A stretch of 64,000 nucleotides of DNA from Pseudeuparius sepicola. Its lineage: Eukaryota > Arthropoda > Insecta > Coleoptera > Anthribidae. The position numbers and the translations under genes were made by a program. Location: positions 19,306,876-19,370,875 of the forward strand of contig OY987305.1 in assembly GCA_963920635.1 (NCBI GenBank), in the 5' to 3' direction. This document shows positions 55,230-64,000 of this stretch, one piece after another. The notes under the pieces were generated by a model, which ran no database searches, was not told the DNA's origin, and saw only the letters and a program-made list of their open reading frames with translations. Numbering within the stretch: position 1 is the stretch's first letter; each line of letters begins with the position of its first letter.

Positions 55230-56340
55230 TTATTCATGCAAACTTTCGAAAACATTTTAGATTATTTAGTTAGAAAACTCGTTAAATATGATATAATCAT
55301 TACAGGAGATTTTAATCTTAACCTTAACAATTTTTGAAGCAACATGAGTTACTAGAGACTCTTCATCTCTAATTGATAATATACAGTGTGGTTATTTAAG
55401 TGTGCAACATATGGGAATTTTTTTTATTACTTGCACAACGAAAATACAAATATTCCCGAAAGTTGGTGCATGTTCGATAATCATATATCATATTAGGCAC
55501 AGTTAGAATGGTTGCATGTCCAACAGCATACAGGGTAGGTCAAAAAAATATAAAAATTGTACAAGAGTAAAAGTACCCTTATTTCAGAAAATTCAGCAAA
55601 ATCTTATAAAGAAAGGTTATCTAGAATTAAAAGTTATGCCTAAATACCAAAACATAGCCTCCTAAGAAAAAGAAATATATATTTTTGAAAAACATTAATC
55701 ATTTCCTAAAAAAAATTGTTTTAATATTCACCCTAAACAATTTCCTAAATCAATTATATCAATTTCGCATAACTTTGTTCAAATTCACGCATATTTATAA
55801 AATTAACTTAGATTTTTATTTTTTTAGGGAATCACAAACTTCATGTTTGTTGCAAGGATATTAAACAAAACTTTAAAATTTCGCAAAAATTCTTCTGAAC
55901 AAGGTAAAACATTAGTAATGATAATGTGTATATTAAAAAACTCTCATTTAAGGTGCAAAATTTTTATTTTAAATGTTTATTAAGAAACTGGAAATTAATT
56001 GACGAAAATTTTTTTTTCTTAAACAACTTTTCTTAATAATCTTTTGCTGAATTTTTTGAAATAAGGGTACTTTACTCTTGTGCAATTTTTATATTTATGT
56101 TGTTTAACTTGCAACCATTCTAAGTGCACCTAATATGATTATTGAACATGCATCAACTTTCGGCAATATCTGTATTTTGGTTGTGCAATTAATAAAAAAA
56201 AAGTCCCATATGTTGCACACTTAAATGACCACACTGTATATATTTGTAAATTTACAGGCTAACTATGAAGCAAGTGTAATACGTACTTCCCTGTCAGATC
56301 ACAGAGCCCAACTGCTTTGTTTTAATTATGGCTACTCAAA
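55230..56340 (+). pseudogene. LINE endonuclease fragment, split by a MITE
   Basis: FENILDYLVRKLVKYDIIITGDF (GDFN is a hallmark of these nucleases), then NLNLNNFLKQHELLETL and LIDNI before the MITE. After it comes TSLSDHRAQLLCFNY, whose SDHRAQ is the usual SDH catalytic end of the domain. Several stops and frameshifts. Confidence 0.65.
55384..56236. mobile_element. TA-target MITE with ~250 bp arms (853 bp)
   Basis: Ends CAGTGTGGTTATTTAAGTGTGC mirrored as GCACACTTAAATGACCACACTG, each next to TA (55382-55383, 56237-56238). Inner arms also pair (AGTAAAAGTACCCTTATTTC with AAATAAGGGTACTTTACTC). Non-coding. It interrupts the LINE endonuclease. Confidence 0.85.
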
Positions 56341-56446
56341 ACACAGTAAACAATACGTATAAAAAAGATTTTTCTAGTCTTTAGTGCACTCGATGTGAAT
56401 ACTGCCTATCAGAATTGTCGTAACAAAAATAAGCCTCAACAAAATA

Positions 56447-58508
56447 TTGCATCCCTGGATAACTCCAGCAATTAGGGTATCATGTAGAACAAAAAGGGGT
56501 CCTTATCGACAGAAGCAAATGGGACAAGTGGATGCTGATTTCTACAGCAGATATTGTAGTATCCTAAAACAAGTTATAAAAAAAGCGAAGAAAATGTCGA
56601 ATGAATTTTATATAAAAGTATCAGAAAATAAAAATAAAGCCACATGGAACCTTGCAAATAAGATACCTAACAAAGAAAAATAAAAACTCGGAATCAATTT
56701 ATAAAAATTTCGCACAAAAATACAAAGACAAGTTACAAATTTTAAACAATTTCAACCAATACTTTATAAACTTTTCTGGTAGTAAATTGTCGACAGATAA
56801 TAAGCCTGTCTTGGACAAAAAAGACAATAGAAGTTCCTTTACCACTATTTATACCCAACAACTCCACAATAAATTCAAAACAGTATTAAGAACATAATAA
56901 AGTAAAAAATTCACAGGAAATGATGAAATACAAATATATCTGCTGATGGAAATGGCATCTACTATATCAACAGCACTCTCCTACATTATTAATCTAACAC
57001 TTTCCACGGGGTGCTTCCCAAATGCACTAAAATTAGCCTTAGTAAAAGCAATCTATAAAAAAGTTAAAAAGGATGAAGAATCAAACTACAGACCCATATC
57101 CATTTTGTCAAATGTTTTGAAGATTTTTGAAAAGATCATGTTTATTAGGGTGGGAAAGTATTTGGAATCACGATCTCTTCTCTCTGATTGCCAGAATGGC
57201 TTCAGAAAAGGCAAATCCACAATTCGAGCTGTATATCAAGCTATGGTAAAAATTTTAAACTCGTTAAGGAATAACAAAGAGACAGCTATTCTGTGCTTGG
57301 AACTGTCAAAAGCCTTCGACAGGGTTGACCATGAAATACTTTGCCGTAAGTTAGAAAATTACAGTATTAGAGGAGTAGCCTTAAAACTAATAAAATCATA
57401 TTTTTTGTCACAGCGGAATCAGTGTGCAGGGCCGTAGCCAGATACAAACTTCAGGCAGGGCAAACGACTTTCCTCTTAGGGCAGTACACATCTGAGAAGT
57501 GACGGATAGGTACCTACAGGGCATTAGTTTGTCGGTGGTGAGAGGAAGGGAGGTAAAAAAAATGGAATTTAATTTTCGGTATTAAAAATCGCGCCGCAGG
57601 CGAAAATTCGTGAAATTTTCAAGGTCAAATATAATATGAATATACAATTTTAAGTCAATGGTAGGTAATTTTTTTGCTAATTATGCGGGCTCATAATCAT
57701 TTGTGCAGCAAACAAGAATACTCTGTTTTCTTTCATAGAGGAGACAAAAATGTTATCAAAGTTCTATTTTATTGTTGATTTTTAACTGACAAAAATCCAG
57801 CAATAATTATCAATAACAACACTGAACACCGCCTTTTGTGATGTGAAGTAAAAATAAAAGTTAGTGCTCATAGTGCCCTATAAATTATCATATTTTTTTC
57901 AAAGGGCCACATTATGTCTATAATTTTTGCAAAAATTTTCTGGTCAGTGTAGTAGGTAGGTATGGGTAAATTGAAATTTGTTTGAAGGTGGGGCAATAAG
58001 GATTGTTGTTTTTTAAGCGGGTAATAAAAAGAGGACTTAGAGGTGTCTGCTCACTAAAATGCGCCGCAGGCAATTTTTTTTTTAGAAAAGTTAAGGACAA
58101 ATTCAGTTTAAATAAAGTGTAATAAATTTAAAAAATCATCATGATGTATTTTTTCATCGTTTTTTTCTCAATGGCCCTGGTGAGGTGACCGGTGAACTTG
58201 TGGCTCAGGCAGGGCAAACATTCTGCCAGGCAGGGCAACGCCCTGCCTGACCCCCCCCCCCTGGCCACTGCCCTGTCAGTTTGTCTGCGAGGTGGATTGG
58301 TCGGGTAATTTACAAAGGTCTGACACTATTGATGTAGAGAGGGGAGTACCACAGGGACCAATCCTGGGTCCTTTGTTATACATTCTATACACAAATGAAC
58401 TGCCGGATGTCAGCGAGGAATATTTGGTACTTTATGCCGATGATACCACCCTGGTATTCAGTGAGTGGGATCGAAGTGTGCTTCTCAGAAAAATTTCTGA
58501 CACGTGAG
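56447..58508 (+). pseudogene. LINE linker and reverse transcriptase, split by a hAT element
   Basis: The linker (56447-56900) reads PWITPAIRVSCRTKRGPYRQ and ATWNLANK in two frames. The reverse transcriptase follows: LSTGCFPNALKLALVKAIYK, YRPISILSNVLKIFEKI, NGFRKGKSTIRAV, LELSKAFDRVDHEIL (first catalytic Asp), then the hAT insertion, then in frame VERGVPQGPILGPLLYILYT and LVLYADDTTLVF (YADD). Without the insert and one target copy the frame is continuous through this junction. Stops remain elsewhere (56890-56945). Confidence 0.8.
57427..58275. mobile_element. Non-autonomous hAT element (849 bp)
   Basis: Ends CAGGGCCGTAGCCAG and, inverted, CAGGGCAGTGGCCAG. 8 bp flanks TCAGTGTG (57419-57426) and TCAGTTTG (58276-58283) differ at one base. 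CAGGCAGGGCAA words occur near both ends, and there is a poly(C) run near the right end. No transposase is recognised inside. Confidence 0.85.
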
Positions 58509-58564
58509 CACTTTAAAAAATTAATTTGCATCAAACAATCTTCTTCTGAATATCTCAAAGACTT

Positions 58565-58612
58565 AAAAAAAAAAATAATATAATAATAATAATAATATAA
58601 TATAATAATAAT
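58565..58612. repeat. TAA/AT microsatellite
   Basis: Impure TAA repeat of ~48 bp, free of Dong-like insertions. Confidence 0.9.
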
Positions 58613-58624
58613 ATGTCATACTAT

Positions 58625-59040
58625 GCATGTTCAATCATGACTACAATATGTGATTTTCTGGGGGAATTCAACCGACCTACAAAAAATACTTGTACTGCAG
58701 AAGAGGTGTCTTCGTGGTATTTTCAAAATGAAACAACAGGAAAGCTGTATACATTTATTTTGTGAACAAAAGATCTTGACAGTTATTGGTTTATACAGGC
58801 AATGGTATTTGTAACTGAAAGCAAAGACCTATTTGTAAATTCACAAAGAAACCATGATCACCATAGTAGATTTAAGATGGACTTGGTTACAGAGAAGTGT
58901 AATTTCTCATATGTTTAAAAAAATTTGAATACAGTGTAATAAAAATTTATAACTCCTTTCCACAAAATGTGTGTACCTTAGGAAAGAACAAATTAAAATA
59001 TGGTCTTGAAATGTATCTTATAAAAAAGGCTTTCTACCTC
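58625..59040 (+). pseudogene. LINE reverse transcriptase, C-terminal end
   Basis: FWGNSTDLQKILVLQKRCLR, FKMKQQESCIHLFCEQKILT, VIGLYRQWYL, then in other frames FEYSVIKIYNSFPQNVCTLG and KYGLEMYLIKKAFY. This is the Cys-His-containing tail usual after the catalytic core in CR1/Jockey-like LINEs. Frameshifted. Confidence 0.7.
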
Positions 59041-59249
59041 AGACAAATTTTGTCTGAGCTTTCTACTCTATAACAGAGTTTTACAATGATAGCGATAGGG
59101 GGAATCTTTTTTTTTCTTATTACATGTAATATTCGGGTCATTGATTTCCTCTTAACATTATTCAATTCAATTCTAATGTAAATTTTGTAACATTACATGG
59201 AATATATGGATCTTTATCTATCTATCTACCATGTTTAGTCTTAAGTTTA

Positions 59250-59850
59250 GAGAATCGTGTAAGCAAACCCAACGATATATAGGAATAGATGACTCACACT
59301 ATTACAAATAACACGGTTTTATTTTGCTTCTATATTAGCGGGACAGGGGGAACAAAACTTGTATATTGTATGCTTTGAGATACTTATATTTACAAAATAA
59401 TTTAAATCGTATAAAAAATACTGGAAACCTTGAAGCCAACAATAACAACCTATTTTTAAAATCATGAAACAAAACAAGTTGCCTTTGGTCATGTATCTAT
59501 TACTATATATCGTTGAGCAAACCTTTAAAACATAAGCTATAATGACATTACCAATCTTTATTTTTGATATTTTTAAATTTGTTAGGCAAAACCTTAGTTC
59601 TTTTAAATCTCAAAATATGTAGAAAATATGTAGAACAAGCCATGGTTATGACGTTATGACTTTCAATATGACCTTCACAGATTAGAACTTTACCAGCTGA
59701 ATCCATTCTATCTAGGTGCCGTTTTCTATAACAAGCTTACTAAACAACCACAAGATCTAAATAACAATAAATTTAATGCTTACCTCAAACCATTTCTATT
59801 AAATAATGCTTTCTACTCACTACATGAATTTTTGGATTCTAGATTTTAAT
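59250..59850 (+). pseudogene. Second LINE C-terminal fragment
   Basis: AVFYNKLTKQPQDLNNNKFN and LKPFLLNNAFYSLHEFLDSR end at a TAA (59848), matching the last residues of such polyproteins. The preceding 59270-59700 reads only as broken pieces (YIGIDDSHYYK, LYALRYLYLQNNLNRI). A separate, older copy. Confidence 0.55.
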
Positions 59851-60125
59851 GTAATTTTAGTATGTAATACGAGCCCCTTCCCATTTCAGTTGGCCCAGTC
59901 CAGCATTTTTGAAAAAATAGTCTTTAGGAGGAAAAAAAACCAAAAACTGCATGCACTTTAAAGAAATATTCATTTACTTATCAACATTTCTAGCATATGT
60001 AATAGACAAACACTAACTCTCAATGCCAGAAAACGATAATAAATAAAAAAAAAATAGTAGAATCGAACATTAGACCAATAAATATAGAAAAATATTTATA
60101 TACACTTTTAATGTTTACCACTGGG
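59851..60125. other. Gene-free spacer
   Basis: AT-rich. TTCAGTTGGCCCAGTCCAGC near 59887 may be a worn element end. Nothing else. Confidence 0.4.
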
Positions 60126-60129
60126 TGAC

Positions 60130-60660
60130 ATCATTCTTTTTTTGTAACGACATCCGAAATTCTTTGCGGCACAGTATTAACCAATTTTTGGCAAAATTCC
60201 GGTGTAAAGGAATCCCTTATTTCCTGGAGCTTTTGCTTCAGTTCGGGGATTGTTCTGGCAAGATGTCTCCGGAGCACCTTTTTGATCTCATGCCACAAAG
60301 TTTATATTGGAGACAAATCGGGACTACTAGAAACCCATTTCAACAATGGAATATCGAAGTCTTCCATCCATTTTTGTGTTTTTTTTAGTATGGCATCCAG
60401 CACCATTTTGTTGGAATATAAATCTTGTCCTGTTGTCAAATATTCTTCCATAATTGGTAAAAGGTACTCTCCCAAAATTTCCAAATATTTGCCTGTGTTA
60501 ACGATTCCGTTAATAAAATGCAATTTTCCTATTCCTTTTGATGCGAAGAATGCAGTCCCCTTCCTCTCTGAAAGTCTATTAGATATTAACGAACTCCTAT
60601 ATTTGCTGCGATGCCGAATGAGGAGTTTATTTTATAGCGGATATCTCCAGCACTCTTAAA
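60130..60660 (-). pseudogene. Tc1-type transposase, C-terminal half, dead
   Basis: On the minus strand: KGTAFFASKGIGKLHFINGI, GKYLEILGEYLLPIMEEYLT, KKTQKWMEDFDIPLLKW, SPDLSPI, then stop, then TLWHEIKKVLRRHLARTIPE and a helical C-terminus to VVTKKE. Tc1-type enzymes have SPDLNPIENLW with the catalytic Glu exactly where this copy has TAA (60282-60284 region), so a point change removed both the residue and the rest of the protein. The N-terminal DNA-binding half and the HDN-type Asp motif are missing or unrecognisable. Confidence 0.8.
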
Positions 60661-60835
60661 AATATGTGGTAACTGGCGTTGCATCTGAGTGCGAAAGTAT
60701 CTTTTAAATGCGTCCCCGCTTTCCATGTAATATTTGAAAGGTAACATTTACAAAATTACTTATAGTCAATATTACGCATTATTATAGTTATGTTTCATGT
60801 GTAGTGGGAGTGGTATGGCAAGAAATCTTTAAGTT

Positions 60836-61292
60836 TATTCCTCAATGCTGGCCAATTATGAACCCTTTGTTTATTATTAAGGTACCACTTCCATGCATGC
60901 ATAAGTCACAAGCTGAAGCAAATAAATCTTCCTCGGAAGCACCCTGAGCTTGACAAAACAGCTCAACATTTTCCAAGAATTCCACTAAAGACTCTTTATC
61001 AGTACCCAAAAAATGTACATTCCACTTAGCAATATTTACAAAAAGTTTCCAGACAATAGCGGTTTTTTCTTAAAGGAGTAGAGACTTGAGTGGGGGTTTC
61101 AAATTCTATACTTCTGATTTTTTCATCAAATTCCCCTTCTAAATCTAATAAGTCCGTTTTAGCTTTAGCCAATCTGTTTTGGTCTTCCTGAGCTTCAGGA
61201 AGAATCCACAAAATTCTACCCGATAAATGATTTAAACAAGATTCAGTGCCTTGACATGCTTCATCACCCTTAACACCAGACAATTCAGTCAC
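60836..61292 (-). pseudogene. Gag-like fragment of an arthropod retroelement
   Basis: Minus strand: CLNHLSGRILWILPEAQEDQ, KAKTDLLDLEGEFDEKI, then after a frameshift WNVHFLGTDKESLVEFLENV, ELFCQAQGASEEDLFASACD and a short tail to a stop. The spacing FLE-VE-F---GASEEDLF--A-DL is typical of gag-like proteins of arthropod retroelements. No zinc knuckle, protease or polymerase follows. Recognition is by pattern only. Confidence 0.5.
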
Positions 61293-63566
61293 TACTTGAA
61301 CAAAGAAATTGGATGGTCAATATTTGCAAAGCAACGATTGGATGCTTCCTGTTGCAAAACACACTTTAAACTTTTACTTTAACTTCTATACCATTCCAGT
61401 AAAATCAATTCCCCTAACTTTTAATTCATCTTGTCTCAAATGGTCTGCTCCATCTCAGCAAAAATATCAGCAACCACAGTCAAAAATGCCCGCAGATAAA
61501 TTCAAAAATACCAACAACTAAATTTAAAAATCATTTTTTGCAAATTTAAGCAGTTCCAAATTAATTAGTCTTTTATAAACATTAAGTTCAAAAACATTGC
61601 TTAATTTCCAAGTATCAAAATCGAGCAGAGAAACTCAACAAAAAATTTAAACTGGGGCCTTGCATTGGCAAGTGCCAATTGTATAATGTAAGTTTGGCTC
61701 AACAAGCGAACCTCGTTTATGACTCGATTATTGACACAAAGGAATAAAACACATGTTTAAACTATTTACAAAAGTTGTTTATATCACACTTTACAATTAT
61801 TGAATAATAAAAAATGTCATAGAGTTCCAATAAACTAATTAAATCCAAAAAAATATATTAGTTAACCCACAATTATACTAATTACCCCTTAACGTATGTT
61901 GTATGAAGTTACAGTCCCAACTTGATTAATTGTGAGCCAAAAAAAAAGTAAAAAATAATTTTAAAGTTTTAAACGACAACTGAACATTCCCAAGTTTTAA
62001 ATATGAGATCATGATTCCCTCAAAATGACTTAATGACACCTAGTCAGCTGTAACAAAAAAGCTGCTCCCCTTGGTCTTAGAGATACAAAAATTACGATAT
62101 TAACTTAAGTATGCTGAAAATATTTAATAACGATCAAAGTTATTATTATAAGGATAAACCAAAAAATTAGAATCTGCGTCAGGTGTGATATGTGTGTCTT
62201 AAATCACGTGATTCACCACTCAAGATACAACGTTACAATAAAAACTTTCGAGCTACACTGGAGAGGATAAAGGCAGCTACATTTATTTCTTGAGGTATAG
62301 GTGCTATAAAAGCTGTAAGATTCACTCAAAATCAAGATATAATGTGCCAATTTTCGATAAATTTGGAATTGACCAAAAAATTATCAAGATAATTTTTAAA
62401 AACTTTGCTCCAATCCAGACCAGTACCCTGGTCCAAAAATGACGGGAAAACGCCATTGCCGCAAACTCGCGTTGCCTTTGACCCTCTAAATGGTCGCCCT
62501 GTTTCGCGTCTCCGAAAATTCAATGCTCATGAAATAAAAAAAACACTATTAATTGGTGAAACCGAAATGAGTTACACAACAAATGCACACAAGATTATCA
62601 AAATATAGTATAAAGCCGCAGAAAGAGATAGATAAAAATCTGAGGAAAGAACGGTGTCTGACACTATCTTACACCTGGCGGAACTGGAAACGACTGCTAA
62701 AGAAGACCAAATGGAACAGGCCTTCCCAGTGGTGGCAGGTGATATTTATGAGCTTTATTTTATAAAACACCCAAGTTAGGTCCGTGATGTTATGATGCCA
62801 GAAGTCAAGAAACTCTGAACTGTCCAAATACACAAAGGAGTAGCACTTGGACAGAAACAAACAAACCCGTCGAGGGTACACCGAACAGATTTCTTGAACT
62901 CAAGCACTGACTCCTTTAGATCCATGACTGAACCAACCAATACTACTATATCCAGCATGAAACGTTGCGCCTTGTCGGACAGGTACGTGCGTTGTACTAT
63001 GTCACAATAAAAATTGATATTTAGGCGCGCTACCTCTAGTCGCCACTAGATGCAGTTGATAGCAACAAATTTGCCAGTATTTTGCAATTTCGCATTTTAT
63101 CAACAAATAAACATTTTTAAAGCATTCGGAGGATGATAGTAATTAATTCAAATGTGGTAACGGAGTTTTAACACAAAAATTCAATTACAGTCTGGCTACA
63201 GTTACAATGTCAACATGATGTCTCAAAGCTGAGCACTCCTAAATTTCTAAATCGAAACCTAGGCAGACAGTGTGCGTCGAATTTCAAAATATTACCTGGT
63301 TTCGGGTTGTTATTACAGCTAAACATTGATTGATTATTGATAGAAAATGTAAATATCAGTGTCAAGTCATGAAAATCACAATAACTAATATCACTCCTAA
63401 TCTAAGACAAAAACCTTCCGATTCCCCTTTACCTATTTAAAAACATTTGATCCATAGCGAACTGTTATGACTACATATGATTGCTTATCATTTTACCTGT
63501 ATGTTGATTCGAAGAAATAGCATGTAAACATGTCCCTGCCAAAAAACACTTCAAGCACAAAACTCT
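61293..63566. other. Gene-free stretch
   Basis: No supportable gene. Open frames at 62332-62523, 62405-62608 and 62583-62958 have no domain I know. 62630-62770 reads AELETTAKEDQMEQAFPVVA in one frame, which could be a worn exon or gag piece; undecided. Confidence 0.4.
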
Positions 63567-63687
63567 GGGTTCACGGTATTGCTCCGTAATTGCTTTATCT
63601 ATGTGATTTACTAATTGTCCGGCACTCACTGAGATTACTATTGTTTTATATGGCTTTTCCATAGTAGTTCAGCAAATACTATCCTAG
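63567..63687 (+). mobile_element. SINE fragment
   Basis: GGGTTCACGGTATTGCTCC to AATACTATCCTAG matches the first half of the SINE in plus orientation, well diverged. It is cut at its right by a hAT-like end. Confidence 0.75.
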
Positions 63688-63688
63688 T

Positions 63689-64000
63689 CAGTGGCGTAAC
63701 TACGGAAGAGTAGGCCCGTGTTCAAAATTTCAGGTGGACCCCGGTGTTTTTTTATCTTTGAAAGTGGTGTAACAATTACAAACATTGTACAGGATGTCCC
63801 ATTTTCGATACTTTTGCAAGTTGTATTTATATTTTGAAATTCTTAAATCCTAGAAAAAAAACGTGTACGCCACTGAATTCTACGTGAAAAAATCTATAGT
63901 GGTTGATTTTTACCATTTCAACAAGTTAGTGTATAACGGAGATAGGGGGGGTGCCTGAAAATGGCAACTTTTGAAAATCACCTTGTGTTTAAAAAACTAA
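63689..64000. other. hAT-like left end, continues beyond the window
   Basis: CAGTGGCGTAACTACGG is the left terminus type of hAT MITEs and stands within SINE sequence. The partner end is not in the window. ATTGTACAGGATGTCCCATT at 63785 is a TA-MITE-like end. Confidence 0.45.

Larger units (their letters stand above)
55216..59050 (+). mobile_element. CR1/Jockey-type LINE remnant with two insertions
   Basis: Apurinic-type endonuclease pieces (55230-55381, 56239-56330), linker, reverse transcriptase (56900-57426 and 58276-58508) and a displaced C-terminal part (58640-59040) follow one another in the normal order. A TA-target MITE (55384-56236) and a hAT element (57427-58275) interrupt it. A TAA microsatellite (58565-58612) replaces part of the thumb region. 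Confidence 0.75.

Noticed and set aside
62332..62958. Overlapping open frames on both strands as a gene
   Set aside because: No recognisable domain, no codon continuity between frames and no splice-bounded exon could be supported.

Overview
This window looks like a stretch of an AT-rich, intron-containing arthropod genome, almost certainly an insect; I cannot fix the order. The evidence is one well-conserved exon of an organic-anion-transporter (Oatp/SLCO) gene at 45225-45798 with proper splice borders, and a dense set of insect-type mobile elements (a Dong/R4-type retrotransposon, Copia, CR1-like LINE, MULE with FLYWCH finger, DD41D and Tc1-type transposons, hAT and TA-target MITEs, a tRNA-like SINE). 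No rRNA, tRNA, CRISPR or prokaryotic operon is visible. Apart from the Oatp exon, everything recognisable as coding is transposon-derived.

Layout. 1-2.2 kb: inverted blocks of a ~122-127 bp satellite. 2.29-3.63 kb: short MULE with FLYWCH/transposase remnant. 4.88-7.55 kb: broken DD41D transposon with an inverted second half, interrupted by a SINE. 8.76-25.96 kb: a long-inverted-repeat transposon whose left arm holds a SINE, whose TAA tail in turn holds a 14.4 kb head-to-tail array of seven Dong-like copies. 26.3-28.5 kb: THAP-bearing element split by a 1.2 kb palindrome. 29-44 kb: almost gene-free, made of foldback elements, minisatellites and a 610 bp tandem duplication. 45.2-45.8 kb: Oatp exon. 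47.0-53.9 kb: a Copia element cut by a solo LTR and by a 3.6 kb transposon with an apparently intact, three-exon transposase. 54.2-59.9 kb: CR1-like LINE fragments cut by a TA-target MITE and a hAT element. 60.1-61.3 kb: minus-strand Tc1-type transposase and gag-like remnants.

The most striking region is the Dong array. Every copy lies in the same direction, ends at the same 3' end and is joined to the next by a (TAA)n tract, as expected for an element that inserts into TAA repeats. Inside the array a 5,318 bp segment is duplicated in tandem. The copy at 14879-17997 has a 5' part identical to the last copy and a 3' part almost identical to the first, with the switch confined to a 69 bp identical interval. 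That is what unequal crossing-over between two homologous copies (or an assembly error mimicking it) would leave.

The second main item is the 3.57 kb GGTTAAC-ended transposon in the Copia integrase. Its transposase reads through three exons (353 codons) with one GC-AG and one GT-AG intron and keeps its three acidic residues with 41 residues between the last two. It is the only element here, besides Dong copy A, whose protein looks undamaged.
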